Assembly: GCF_000247695.1 (NCBI RefSeq)
Contig: NW_004624795.1
Location: 6,714,958 to 6,778,957, forward strand
DNA length: 64,000 nt
Origin: Heterocephalus glaber
Taxonomy: Eukaryota; Chordata; Mammalia; Rodentia; Bathyergidae
Direction of reading: 5' to 3'
The translations under genes and the position numbers were made by a program. Every line of letters starts with the position of its first letter. The stretch's first letter is position 1. The notes beneath the pieces are model-generated. The model worked only from the letters and a program-made list of their open reading frames with translations, had not been told where the DNA came from and did no database searches. Shown here in pieces: positions 23,823 to 64,000 of the stretch.

Positions 23823-23999
23823 TTAACATTTTCCTTTAATGTCCTTAATTCAGCAAAATAAAAAGCTAGTGACTGTGTCACCTAAACTGATTTTGGAAAC
23901 ACTGGTGATTGGAAAGTCTCCCAGCAGGGTGCGGCTGGGGAGTGGGCAGTGGTATTTAACTGAGGGCGGGTGTCTGAGAGGCCCAGACTTGGGCCCCAG

Positions 24000-25095
24000 A
24001 GAGAAGCCTCCCCAGGAAAAGAACACTGCGCTGGGGATTCCCAGAAATGCTTGGGGAGCTCCCTCTGACAGGGCCGGGAGGAAATGTTCCCTCCAACGCA
24101 GCCCCAGGGTCCCGGCCGTACACGGTGGGCGGGGCTGGCCGGTGGCCTCGCACGCGGGGACAGGGGCTCCTGGGGACCCCGCGCCGCCCTGGCCTGGCCT
24201 GGCGGCTGGAGACATGTCCCGACAAGCCCGAGCAGCCAGAGCATTGCTGGCGCTGGCGCTGGCGCAGGGCCCGGGCAGGGACAGCTCCCCGGGAGCCCGA
24301 CACTTTTATAAGCGTGACTTCCCCCGGCCGACTGCAGGGCCACTCCCGGCCATAAAGCCAGGTGTGGGAGGCAGAAGCCAGGCCAAACCCCAATAAACTG
24401 CCGTTCGCAGGGAACTGCAAATGACGAGTCCCCCGGCCTCTGCCTCCCCTCCTGGGAACCAGGGGTCAAAGGGCAGAGCTGCTGACGCAAATGTCACGGA
24501 GACGCGGCCGGGAAACTGGGCTCCCCCGCCTCTGCCGCCAGGTCGAGGGCCAGGTGCCGTGGATACCGCGTCCAGGAGGAGGGAGAGGGAGAGGGAGGAC
24601 GACGACGACACCTGTCTCTCCGGGGGGCAGCCCGGTCCCCAGGCTCACTGTACCCCCACTGGCCCTTCCAGGTGCACCCCAGGGACAGAGACCCTAGCGG
24701 TCAGTGTGAGACTTGAAGTTGCAGCCCCGAGATGTCAGCAGCCACCGGCTTGGGGCTTTGGTAGAGACACCGACGCATTTTAAATCTTGATCTTCCTCGA
24801 GGAACTCGGCGAGGCCTCGGCCCGGTGTCTCCCGGTTGGCCTGCCCAGGGCAGCGCGTCTGAGGGTGACCTGGTCTCCGAACCCCTGCTGCAGACGCCTG
24901 TGTCTATTCATAGCGCCGCCACCCGCCGGGCCCCGGGCTGCAAAGCTCCGTGTCATCTCTGAGCCCTCCCCACCGGGCCAGCTGCCACCATTCCCGCCTC
25001 TCCGGGGCGCCCACCGTCCCGCCCCGCCCTGCGCCTCCTGCCGGGCTACTGGAATCTTTGGCAGGGCCAGGCCTGGGCGTGTGACCCGCCCGCGC
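24000..25095. promoter_or_regulatory. CpG-dense block, candidate CpG island
   Basis: High CpG density, free of SINEs. TTTTATAAGCG at about 24303 and GCCATAAAGCCAG near 24350 could act as TATA-like elements on the plus strand. No spliced ORF follows. It could be a promoter or distal element of the TOB1-SPAG9 interval. Confidence 0.35.
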
Positions 25096-25229
25096 CACCT
25101 ACTGGCCGTGTGGCTTTGGGCAAGTGATTCAGCGCCCTGGGTCTCAGCTGCCTCCGCTGTAAAATGAGGATAATAACCTCCGAGTGACGATACAATTAAA
25201 TATTAGGGCGTACAGAAAGACCTTATCAC
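25095..25229 (+). mobile_element. MIR SINE relic
   Basis: GTGTGGCTTTGGGCAAGTGA, CTGTAAAATGAGGATAATAA. The tail (GAAGTGCTCAGTGGC) continues at 25370 after a B1 insertion. Confidence 0.8.
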
Positions 25230-25355
25230 AGCCGGGCATCGTTGCATGCCTGTAATTCCAGTACTTGGGAGGCTGAGGAAGGAGGATCACTGAGTTTGAA
25301 CCAGCCTGACCTACACAGCAAGACCCTGTCTCAAAAACCAAAAATAAACAACAAA
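25230..25355 (+). mobile_element. B1 SINE inside the MIR
   Basis: GCCGGGCATCGTTGCATGCC to AGACCCTGTCTC-A-rich tail. Confidence 0.9.
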
Positions 25356-25394
25356 AGACATTATGACACAGGAAGTGCTCAGTGGCTGACTCAT

Positions 25395-25470
25395 TAGCGA
25401 TCATCCAGTCCAACCCCTCTATTTTACAACAGGGAAACTGAGGCCCCGAGAGCCTGCCTGAGAGCTCAGA
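25395..25470 (+). mobile_element. Ancient MIR/L2-type relic
   Basis: CATCCAGTCCAACCCCTCTA, GGGAAACTGAGGCCC. Confidence 0.55.
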
Positions 25471-25636
25471 GGCGCTGTTGAGTGCCAGGTGTGTTCACAG
25501 TGAGCTGCAGAGCCAGTTCCGGGAGATCGCTGGGGTCTCGGTGGTCCGGCCACTGCCATCACGGTCCAGACCCAGACCAAGAGCCCCTCTGCATTCCTGG
25601 GCCAGGTCCCCGGGCCAGTCAGGGTCGCTCAGCCAT

Positions 25637-25764
25637 GGCCCAGGCAGGGCACACTCCTGTCATCCCAGCACCTGGGAGGCTGTGGCAGGAGGATCTCAGG
25701 GAATTCCAGGCCAGCCTGGGGTACACAGTGAGACTCCATCTCAAAACAAAACAAAACAAAAAAC
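25637..25764 (+). mobile_element. B1 SINE
   Basis: GGCAGGGCACACTCCTGTCA to GAGACTCCATCTC, (CAAAA)n tail. Confidence 0.88.
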
Positions 25765-25989
25765 GCTGGGGCCTCTCTGGAAAGACAGTCAGTGCGCCAT
25801 CATTGGGCTCTCATAGCAGACTGCTCCCCGAAGAGCCAGCCTCAGAAACAGCTGGTGACAGGCTCTGGAATCGGATGGTCCAGGCTCCAACACCGGTCCA
25901 TTCCCGAGTCCTCGGGCACCTGTCATCTAAGCCAAGGTTCCTCACACAGGTACTGGAGACCCCTGCAGTTAGGTTCCAGTACCCTACCC

Positions 25990-26420
25990 AGTATACGGCA
26001 CAGGCCCGAGAAATAAATGCACTGAGAGACAGAACTGAGAGAGAGAAAGCGGGGAGCCAGGACCACCAATACGGGTGCAGCTGACAGAGGTTCTGGCCAG
26101 TCCCAGGCGCTGACTTTTATTGGCCATCAATTGGGGTAAAGGCAAGCTATGTGCAGTTTCTATGGAAATTAATGTAAACAAGGCTCGGAAAGGACAAGAC
26201 AAAGCATTCTTGAATTAGGAACAGAAGAGACAAAATATATGGTTGCAATTAGAGCACTGTCCTTCTAGTCAGGTTTTAGTTGTGGGAACGGAGTTTGGGT
26301 GTGAGTTACCCTGACCCCAGGACGTAGGCTTCAGCCGGACTTGGTTCTCTAAACAAGCCAGTTGTGGGGTTGACTCTTCACAGCCTGCCTTGGGCATAAT
26401 CAGTATGAGAGTCGCCTGCA
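25990..26420 (-). mobile_element. LTR-like relic of an endogenous retrovirus (probable)
   Basis: On the minus strand a G-rich polypurine tract (26421-26432) is followed at once by TG. About 300 bp later comes AATAAA (26116-26121), then pyrimidine-rich DNA, as in U3-R-U5 order of an old LTR. The 3' boundary is uncertain and no primer-binding site was recognised. A class II assignment is a guess. It is broken, with no intact viral gene nearby. Confidence 0.4.
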
Positions 26421-26432
26421 TCTCCCCCTTCT
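26421..26432 (-). other. Polypurine tract next to the LTR-like relic
   Basis: AGAAGGGGGAGA on the minus strand, immediately 5' of TGCAGGCG, as expected of plus-strand priming at an LTR edge. Confidence 0.45.
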
Positions 26433-27061
26433 GTTTGGAAAGGGCAGCTGCATCAGGGTGCGCTGCGAGTCTTCGGGGCCTGTCTGCTGCCGGGTCTCAT
26501 CGGTGGGCAGTGTACGAGGTCTGGGGCTCTTCCCGGGCCCCAGGGTCACTGCGGGCGAGGGGGTCGTTCAGACGCAGCGTTTGCACGGCTCTCAGCAGGG
26601 CTGTCACCTCCCACGATCTCGGTCATGGCCAAACGTTCTGGGAGTGTTCATGGAGGTTTCTCAAACAGGGACACGTTCGCCCCCGGGGGTCGTTTAGCAA
26701 TGTCCAGAAGCAGCTTCCGTCTTCACGGAAGGCGGCAGGTGGGGCGAGCCCAATGCGCGGCACAGAGCACGCGGCAAAGGCGCCGCCAGCCCGGAGGGAG
26801 GACAGCAGGGCCCAGGCTGAGAGGCGGGCCCGGGACTCTCCTGTCACCTGGGCGGGCACCCTGGGACCTCCCTTCTGCAAGGCCACCGGCAGAGGGGAGC
26901 GGGCACCAGTTCCGACAGCCACGCGAGGATTTTCTGAAAGGATCTCAAAGTTTTTGGCCCTAGCCCCAGCCCAACTTCTCAACCCTCCCAGCTGAGAGCA
27001 GGCACACAACACCTCTCCTCCGCAGCCTGGGGCTCTCACCCCTGCCCCTCACTTGTGTTAT
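26433..27061. other. GC-rich DNA, possibly retroviral remnant then unique
   Basis: The sequence upstream (minus strand) of the polypurine tract could be decayed internal retroviral sequence. All frames carry stops and I recognise no viral domain. Confidence 0.3.
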
Positions 27062-27245
27062 TTTGATTTATTCATTTTGGCACTGGGGATTAGACCCAGG
27101 TCCTCTGTACTAAGCTACAACCCCAGGCCTTTTTTTCTTTTGAGAGAGAGTCTTGGTAAATTCCCCGGGCTGGCCTGGAACTTGTGATTCTCCTGCTTCA
27201 GCCTCCCAAAGTGCTGGGATTACAGGTGTGAGCAAACATGCCGGC
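27062..27245 (-). mobile_element. B1-ID dimer SINE
   Basis: GCACTGGGGATTAGACCCAG, CTAAGCTACAACCCCAGGCC, then GAGAGAGAGTCTTGG to GTGCTGGGATTACAGGTG, antisense. Confidence 0.88.
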
Positions 27246-28560
27246 CCCAAGCCTTCCAGACCGCGGGGCAGGAGAGGATTTCTTCCCAGGGGTGGCAGGC
27301 GGGCCCTGGGGGTGCCGGGAGCGCCTCTGCAGCTGTGGGGGTCAGGTGTCTGCTCTCCAAAAAACTGTTCCCCAAAAGTCGCTGCCTTCTCCTCTGGGGC
27401 GGGGCCACGGCCATCGGGGCGGGGACAGGGCCTCGGGGTCGCTCCCAGGCCCGGCTCCCGCCCTAATCCTCTGGCCTCCCAACCGCGGTCATAAAACCCA
27501 GCAAATAACCGCTGACGGCCCTGCGAGTTATGTAACTCCCTCCCCGCGGCCTGGGTCCCAGCAGCGCTGAGCGACCCCGCCGTTTCCTCGGCCCGGCCGG
27601 CAGCGCCTTCTGCAGCCGGCGCCCGGAGGGCACCCGGCCGCGCCGCACAACCCGCTCTCTCCCCGGCCCGGGCTTCTCTGGCCTGCTCACCTCGGCCCCG
27701 CACCTGGGCTTCGGCCTCGGCGTTCCCGGCCCCGGGAGCCTGGGGGGCAGGGAGGGGAGGGGCGAGGAGGGCGGGGCTGGAGGCCACTGGGGCCGGAGCT
27801 CACTGCTTCTGGTCCAGCCCCGCCGCCGGCCACGCTTGTCGGTAGAGGGAATAATTCACCATTTGCACAGCTGACCTCCCAGGCGACACCCTCCTCGGCT
27901 GGCCAGGACGCCCGTGCCGGGGTTGATGGCCCCGCGGGCACCAGGGGCGGGAAGGGGGCCCGCAGCGCCTGGGCAGCGGCGCTCGGAAGGCGAACACTCG
28001 CATGGCGCCACCTTGCGTCCTAAAGGCGCAGCGCAGGGGCTGCGCCGGCCGCGGTTCCCCTGGCACCCGGGAGGGGGCGGCACCGGGGAGACGGGAGCCT
28101 CGCCGCGTCCCTCAGCCCTTCACCTCGGCGACCCCAGCGGTCCTAGGTCCTGATGCCACCCCAAAGTGGGCTTTCGGAGACCCCTTCCCTGGTTCAGGAA
28201 GGAAAAGGCCGAGGAGGACCGGGACCCAGAGCGCCTGACAGTGTCTCTTCCCGACTGCGCCTCCCGCGCACTGAGTCCTTCGGATCAAAGCAGTGCGTTG
28301 GTGCCAGCGGTACAGGCGACGCGCAGAAAGGGCCGGGTGAGCCTGCGGACATAGGCCTCGCCGGGCGCCCACCGAGCCGGTCCCTGGGTTTCCGCTCCTG
28401 TCCAGGCCCCTCCAGGAGGACAGGGCTGCGACGCCCCGGGAGGCGGGAGGTGCAGCACTGCACTGCCCTGCGTCCTCAGGCACACCCGGTCAGCGCTGCG
28501 GCACGGAAGTGCAGGCGGCTTCCTGCAGGAAACCTGCTTCCTTCCACTGGGGCAGAGCGG
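27246..28560. promoter_or_regulatory. CpG-dense block, strongest CpG-island candidate
   Basis: The densest CpG run in the window, with repeated GGGCGG/CCGCCC-type Sp1 motifs and GCGGTCATAAAACCC near 27485. About 2.1 kb beyond the distal SPAG9 3' end. No convincing spliced ORF on either strand. Confidence 0.45.
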
Positions 28561-28628
28561 GCCAAATGCAGCCCAAGGCAGCCGCTGAGAACTCACTCCT
28601 GGATTTGGAACTCAGAAAACACGAGCCA

Positions 28629-28715
28629 GGGCTGAGGATTTAGCTCAGTGGTTCCGTCGCCTGCCTCGCAAGTGCAAGGTCCCGAGTTCGATCCCTGCTA
28701 CCAAAAAAAAAAAGA
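28629..28715 (+). mobile_element. ID-like SINE
   Basis: GAGGATTTAGCTCAGTGGTT, B box GAGTTCGATCCC, then A tail. Confidence 0.92.
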
Positions 28716-28751
28716 AAAGACGAACCCAGGACCAGCCAAAGTCAGAGGGAG

Positions 28752-28840
28752 GGCTGGGGATGTCGCTCAGTGGCGCTGCGCCTTCCAAGCACGCCAAGGT
28801 CCTGAGTTCGATCCCCGGTACCAAAAAAAAACCAAAACCA
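28752..28840 (+). mobile_element. ID-like SINE
   Basis: GGGATGTCGCTCAGTGGCGC, GAGTTCGATCCCCGGTACC-A(n). Confidence 0.9.
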
Positions 28841-29028
28841 AGTCAGAGGGCAAGGAGCAGTAAGGGTATTGGGAAATATCAGTGGGGAAAGGTGTGAATA
28901 TTTGTTAACTGTTGAGTAAAGCTTTTTATGATGTCATTTGCTCTTTCTAACAGCCCTGTGAATAGGAGATCTTTGTTATAATACTGCTCGGTAAGAAATT
29001 CAAGTTTTTGAAAGATGACTCCATTCTT

Positions 29029-29110
29029 GTTTTTTTTGGTACCAGGGATCAAACTCGGGTCCTTGCACTTGTGAGGCAGGAAGCAGAACCATTGAGCTAA
29101 TCCCTGGCCC
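29029..29110 (-). mobile_element. ID-like SINE with perfect flanking repeat
   Basis: GGTACCAGGGATCAAACTCG to TTGAGCTAATCCCTGGCCC. Flanked by the identical 16-mer AGATGACTCCATTCTT at 29013-29028 and 29111-29126. Confidence 0.96.
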
Positions 29111-29212
29111 AGATGACTCCATTCTTTCTGGGTGCCTCTGCACCTGCCATGTCCTGCAAAAATCCCAATATGAATTTCGCATTCTTGCTTCTGAAGAGTA
29201 ACGCTAAGCTTT

Positions 29213-29325
29213 GTTTTGTTTTGAGACAGGCTCTTGTTATGCAGCCCAACTGGCCTTGAATGCAAGATCCTCCTGCCTCAGCCTTCTGAGTACTGGGATT
29301 ACGGGCATATGGCACTCGCCTGGCA
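29213..29325 (-). mobile_element. B1 SINE
   Basis: TTTTGAGACAGGCTCTTGTT to GTACTGGGATTACGGGCA, antisense. Confidence 0.88.
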
Positions 29326-29330
29326 TGCTA

Positions 29331-30659
29331 AACTATTATATAATGTAGAAAGCAATGACCACTCCATGCCCTGTTACTCATCTGATGTTAAGATATTTAG
29401 TTCTTTGTTTCTACTTATATATATGCAGTGACTGAGTTCGTCATAAAGCATTATCAGCAGATATAAAATATTTTGATGGCATCTAAGAATATTAAATTTA
29501 AAAACATATAAACATTTCAAATTTACCACTACTTTCATGCTTCTGTGTGCCCCTCCGTGTGCAGGCGTGGGAATGAAATTAACACTTAGATGTGGCTTCC
29601 TGGGTTGAATTTTCACCCCTTCCTGTGGCACTAGAGAGGCTGGGCAATAGAGGTGTGACAGACTCAAGGCCAGACAGGAAGTAAGGACACTGCACCCCAC
29701 TGAGTTGTCACTGAGCCCCACAAGTACAGGCCCCATCCCCTTTGCCGTCCAAGGCTGTGCTGAGAGCCTCCCCTCCCCAAGAGTCTGACTCATCCTCACC
29801 TCTTGAGCCTCTGAGGCCTCGAAGGCAGGTGGTGCCTCACCTGTGACCTCACAGGCCAGCACCTGGACGCCTGGGGTGTCCTCGCCCCTCAGGAAGAAAT
29901 CGGAAGAGTTCAGTAACTCCTAAGGGTCATAAGGGAGGGAATAGCTGTCCCAAGACTCGAACACAGCTCCTGAGTGCAGACCCCAGGGGCGCTTTCTCAT
30001 CCAGGCCTCTGGATCACCCAAGGGCAGCGACACTCTCCAAAGGGTCTCTGCAGATCACCTGGCGGATTTATGGGCAAAGGACTTGGGAAAACCCTTAGAT
30101 GACTGACTTGAAAATGACATGAAACGATGAAAAGGTTATAGCTCTTTGCCATGAAAAGCCGCGAGACAACAACCTTGGCAAATGAATACAGCTGAGGGAG
30201 ATGAAATACTCCTTTTAAGCTTTTACTGGAGCAGCACATTGAAAGTATCCCAAACGTCAACTTAGATCCGTGAATCAAAAAGGAGATTAAGGCTGCGCCT
30301 GCTGCCTGTCCCCACGCAAATTATAACGGGGCAGGAGTGGAGGAAGCGGGGTGCTGAGATGTCAGCTGGTTTCCAAAGCAGTGGCTGATTAGGCCCCAGG
30401 GCACCAGGGCCAGGCAGGGTAGGGTCTCCAGAAGCCGAGGAGGGGCTCTGTCTGCCCGGTGATCTGTCTTACGAGCACACTTAGTTCCCTGCCCTGAGTG
30501 ACTCAGCTGCGGATTCTCCCCAGTCCCCCCCAAAAGCTGCACACCCAGGTCCTCATTCCCCACCACATCCCACAGCAGGTGCCGCTGGGCAGCGCCCCTC
30601 GGAATGAGGATGACTTGGGGTGCACAGGGAAGACTGGGAGAGGTAAAAACAAAACACAC
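29331..30659. other. Unique intergenic DNA beyond SPAG9 3' end
   Basis: AT-rich to 29530, then mixed. No repeat or gene recognised. Confidence 0.4.
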
Positions 30660-30687
30660 AGAACCTCGTGCATGTTTCATATACATA

Positions 30688-30693
30688 TTTATA
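30688..30693 (-). promoter_or_regulatory. Possible distal poly(A) signal variant
   Basis: TATAAA on the transcript strand, within an ATATATATAAATATG context. GT/T-rich DNA follows 20-50 nt downstream. A tentative 3' end for the long SPAG9 UTR. Confidence 0.35.
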
Positions 30694-32137
30694 TATATTT
30701 CATGTACAAAGTTACATTCCGAACCCCATGGATTCCATAATAGAAATAAATACTGAAATAACTACATTGCTAAATGAGCTTTCTGCTCACAGAAATGAAG
30801 TCTCAGCCTCTGGGAGACAGCAAGTGGGGCACTCTAGAGCCCAACTGCAGAGGCGAGTACAGTCTGGGTAAGATGCCTAGCACAAAAACACATTTAGAAC
30901 GTAACGGTTAAAATATGTTTGAATATTGAGAAATGTAGGACAAATTACTAAACTTTGAAGAGAAAGAAAAAGACATTTAGTGTTACAGAATAGCATAACC
31001 CTGTTAGAAAAGCATGTATGATTTCCACATTTTTTTCTCTCCCCCTCTTCCCACGTGAGCAAAGTGGGACCCGTATGTGTCCCTTTTCCAACATGATCCA
31101 TTAAGAAGACCGAAGCCCGGTTCGGTGCTTTGGTAGCAGTCGTAACTCAGGTCCTGGGGGCCACCAAGACCCTCACTCTTGAGGCCAGCGCCACAGTGAG
31201 ATGCTTGTTTTGCTGTTTGGTTACTGCAGCAGCCTGTGTCAGTCCCTTCCCACATGTGGAGACCTTACAGGAGATGAACACTGATGCAACCCAGAGAATG
31301 TATTTTAACCTTGTCTATGTGAACACATTCCATCTTTCTTAAACGTCGTGTTGCATGTTTTGTGCTAAAAATGTTTTACACTCTCAAAAAGCTGCAGCTT
31401 TTAAGATATTCATTCCTATTTTAGCAATTTAGCTCCACATGGGTTAGAGAAAAAACCCTCAACTGAGTTCCTAAACAACACTCTCCCTTTGCTGCACGCA
31501 GACACTAACCCACATCTGCCAGTAACTATCAGGCTGTGGCACAGACACCATTTGTGTAGATCAGCAAAGGCAGGACACAGCTAACTTCACAGCCTGGAGC
31601 AAGGCTAAAGGTCAGCATCCTGGTTTTTTCCAACAGGGCCTTCACGGGGAGAGCAAGCTGAGATGTGCAAGCCTCTCTCTGGCCCGACACGGTGGCTACG
31701 GGCAGTTTAGACCAGCTGCTTGTGAGGAGCTGACACTGTGCCATCTTTCCCAAAGGTCACCACCTTGACCAAAGTGAACGCTGCAGGGACACGAGCCTGT
31801 TACCAGGGGAAAGAGGGAGGGAAGCGGCTGGAAAAAAACTTAACCTAAGTGCAAAGCTTCCAGACAGACTATACAGGCAGGCTGTCCACTTGGGTGCCAG
31901 ATGAACAGGACTGCAGGTAGTCTGGCCTGTTTAGGTAGGACACACACCTTACTCCCCCAGGCAGGGCCGGCGCGGGCACAGGGAGCAAGCACAACCACCG
32001 TAAGGTGTCCACACTGCATCCTCAAGCGCTGGCTCCCTAAGTTCCACACGGGCACATGAGCGTGCAAAGGGCTTGGGCCACGGCGGCCAGGGCATGGCTC
32101 AGGGATGCTGACTTCTTGGGATTAAAATTTCCAAACA

Positions 32138-32227
32138 CGGCTGGGGATTTAGCTCAATGGTTTTGGCACCTGCTGCGCCAACGCAAGGACCAGAGTTTGA
32201 TCCCTGGTACCAAAAAAAAAAATAAAT
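32138..32227 (+). mobile_element. ID-like SINE in SPAG9 3' UTR (antisense to transcript)
   Basis: GCTGGGGATTTAGCTCAATG to GGTACC-A(n). Confidence 0.92.
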
Positions 32228-32867
32228 AAACACTTTGGCGTCTCCTTATGAATGGATACATTTCCAACAAATGTTTAATAATGCTTTTTTAAAGTATTGC
32301 CAAAAAGGGCTCTAACTTTAAATAAAATCATAGCAATTAAGCTATGGAAAAGTGGCCTAAGTTTTGTGCCGTGAAGAAAAGTGACTAGGTTTAAGGAAAA
32401 CATTATCTTCCAAACATAGCTTTTGTGAAAGGTTTTCTTCTAAAATATACAGCAGCCACAATTTTGCTGTGTACCTAATGTGCTTATAGACGCATGTGGC
32501 CAAATGGATCTGAGGCCTCCCTGGCTTATTAAATCCATGTAGTTTATACTCCAGCCTTAGTACGTATACGCGTAAAAGTCACAGTATCCACTTTACAGAT
32601 GTTTTTATAGAATAGTTCAGAAAAAATGAAATCCCTGGCATTTACGAATGCTTAGACAGCAGAGACCTGTGTTTGTGATCTTTTCTTGGACACCCCTTCC
32701 AATGACTAGGAGGACCTTTTTCCTACAGGTTTATATTTTTAAAATAGCACACAAAGTTATACTTAGCTTTGCTTTGAGTATCGGATAAGAAATGGTACAG
32801 CACACATTTCAGGAAGTATGAGAGGGTTAAAACTACAGCATCATGATTTTTTAAAACTTACTGAACA

Positions 32868-32957
32868 AGGGCCGGGGATTTAGCTCAGTGGTTCTGCCGC
32901 CTGCCTTGCAAGCACAAGGTCCCGAGTTCGATCCCCGGTACCAAAAAAAAACCCCAA
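32868..32957 (+). mobile_element. ID-like SINE in SPAG9 3' UTR (antisense to transcript)
   Basis: GGGCCGGGGATTTAGCTCAG, GAGTTCGATCCCCGGTACC. Flanked by the perfect 14-mer AAACTTACTGAACA at 32854-32867 and 32958-32971. A young-looking, consensus-like copy. Confidence 0.96.
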
Positions 32958-33575
32958 AAACTTACTGAACAGGAGAATCAGTTAAACCCAGACTCAAATC
33001 TGTGTGAAGAGGACATTGTGCGTGAAGAGACGCAATGCCAGCCTTGGCTTATTTGCAGCATCTTGGCCGTCACCTTCTCCTTCAGTTTGTCCATTTGGTG
33101 GCATTTTAAGCCTAAAAGGGAGTGAATGTGAAGTGAGTTATTTACATCTGGAGGACCAAGTGTGAGCTGTGTGTTAGTTTTGTACAGAAGAGAACTTCCT
33201 GTCCCCGCTCCTCAGTCAGGCTGGACTCCGACTTCATCCCCACCATGGTGTCGCTGTTGCTATCACTGGCAGCCATGCGCGGCCCAGGAACATTTGGCAA
33301 ACAGGTGCATTTTTACATGAAAGAAAGCCAAAAATGAACCAACCACCACCGTCCTCTGGTACACGGTATACAAAACACGATTCCTTTATAAAACTCTTCC
33401 CAATGCCGAAGCGTCTTCTAAGTCTCTCCAGATCTCTTCTAAGCTTTATAAATAATAAGCCTCTCAAACATGTCAGTATGGAAATGAGTGCAACTAGTTA
33501 TAAAAAAAAAGAATAATATTCAGAGAAGCAGGCCTTATAAACTTTACAGCTCTAATAAAACAGAAACAGGAAATT

Positions 33576-33581
33576 TTTATT
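33576..33581 (-). promoter_or_regulatory. Possible proximal poly(A) signal of SPAG9
   Basis: The plus-strand TTTATT is AATAAA on the transcript strand, about 610 nt past the stop codon. It may give a short-UTR isoform; I cannot see use from sequence. Confidence 0.35.
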
Positions 33582-34190
33582 TAAATAGTGTAGTCTTAAT
33601 TTCTTTAATATAAAACCCCCCTAAAATCTGATGAAAACAAAGTTTTATATACCATATAAACAAGATTTGTCAGATTTGAAAGTGAAGTTAATTTACAGTT
33701 AGTTTTTAGCCCTCTTGGGACAGTTAGATAAATCCTGATGACCCATCTGCTATTAGTGTGTGTCAATTTTATAATACACTGGGGAAAACTCTTGCTATTG
33801 TACTGAATGGCACAGTTTCATTTATCAATGTTTCCCATCAATTCCATTATTAGTGACAGCTAAAAAGTGACCCATCCAGTGAGTGAGTGACACGAGACTG
33901 TGGCCGGGCAAGCACATCGGGTTGCTTTCCTGTAACCCACCAGTTTGCAGAAAATCAACGTTCTCTGGTTTGTTCGTAATATACTGACATTGCCTATAAC
34001 ACTGGTGTGGCAGGACAGCTAGCTCCTCCATACTGAATGGCAGGACAGGTTTTGTAATATAAAGTTAACAGGAAAAAATGCTCACACCTTATGTGGTGAA
34101 ACTTATGTCACAAAAAGAGCATTAAATAAAGAGAGAAAGGTAAAAGAAACCATGCAGAAGAGACGGTGTCCATTCCAGCTGTTTCCAGGC

Positions 34191-63904
<29,714 letters not shown>

Positions 63905-64000
63905 CTATCAAAAGAAAAATGATAAATATGAAAATAATTTATCAAAAATTATATCCAAGCTATAGTCATATTTTTATTATTTTCTGTCCTCTCAGTAATC

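Larger units (their letters stand above)
30660..34190 (-). other. SPAG9: SPAG9 3' untranslated region (3' end approximate)
   Basis: Downstream of the stop the minus strand is AT-rich, mostly unique and poor in ORFs over about 3.5 kb, as expected of a long 3' UTR. It contains two ID SINEs on the opposite strand. An AATAAA on the minus strand lies at 33576-33581 and could give a short form. The distal end is placed near 30665 because a TATAAA variant signal (30688-30693) is followed by GT-rich sequence; this end is inference. Confidence 0.55.

Noticed and set aside
23882..24490. Overlapping 150-200 codon ORFs in the 24-kb CpG block
   Set aside because: Open on both strands with no domain; compositional.
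27110..27787. 225-codon minus-strand ORF in the CpG-rich block
   Set aside because: Its C-terminal part is a translated B1 SINE; the rest is low-complexity GC-rich sequence.
32868..32950. Candidate tRNA gene (intact A and B boxes)
   Set aside because: The element has an A tail, target duplication and many sister copies, so it is an ID SINE; no clean cloverleaf or terminator.

Overview
This is mammalian nuclear DNA. It has spliced genes with GT-AG introns, a poly(A)-tailed processed retrocopy, LINE-1, LINE-2 and MIR relics, and about 80 short retroposons of two kinds: B1-type (7SL-derived) and ID-like (tRNA-derived, with internal A and B boxes and A-rich tails, often ending GGTACC-A(n)). B1 plus ID plus B1-ID dimers point to a rodent. 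The local ID subfamily looks neither murid nor squirrel, and a beaver-like (castorimorph) rodent is my best guess, not a demonstrated assignment. Two N runs (20583-20765 and 38410-38509) are assembly gaps.

Right half (about 30.7-64 kb, minus strand): the 3' two thirds of SPAG9, encoding the scaffold protein JIP4. Twenty-one coding exons were placed from splice sites and protein homology. They join without a frame break into 917 codons plus a TGA stop at 34191-34193, followed by an AT-rich 3' UTR of roughly 3.5 kb. The first exon in the window starts inside the second leucine zipper; the N-terminal RH1 and kinesin-binding parts lie beyond base 64000. The exons cover the leucine zipper, the RH2 (phospho-Rab binding) helices, a Ser/Thr-rich linker and the C-terminal WD40-like propeller. 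One intron is of the rare GC-AG type and two acceptors are tandem NAGNAG-like sites.

Left half (1-30.6 kb): GC-rich intergenic DNA downstream of SPAG9. In human the next gene on this side is TOB1, so this is probably the TOB1-SPAG9 interval. I found no multi-exon gene in it. The clear gene-derived object is a processed retrocopy of BECN1 (Beclin 1) at 12309-14474. It has a perfect 12-bp target-site duplication, a 3' UTR with AATAAA and a poly(A) tail. One frameshift near codon 70 breaks it, yet the remaining ORF runs 414 codons to the parental stop. CpG-dense blocks at about 24.0-25.1 and 27.2-28.5 kb and an AT-rich, homeodomain-motif-rich block at about 2.9-3.1 kb are candidate regulatory DNA.

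Repeats supply most other structure: nested and tandem SINEs (4754-4983, 14800-15105, 15543-15795, 38011-38339, 45953-46290), L1 fragments of several ages, an old LTR-like element next to a polypurine tract at about 26 kb, and micro- and minisatellites. I see no operon, CRISPR array, mobile bacterial element or novel gene system. The most interesting items are the BECN1 retrocopy, the SPAG9 splice-site peculiarities and the SINE architecture.
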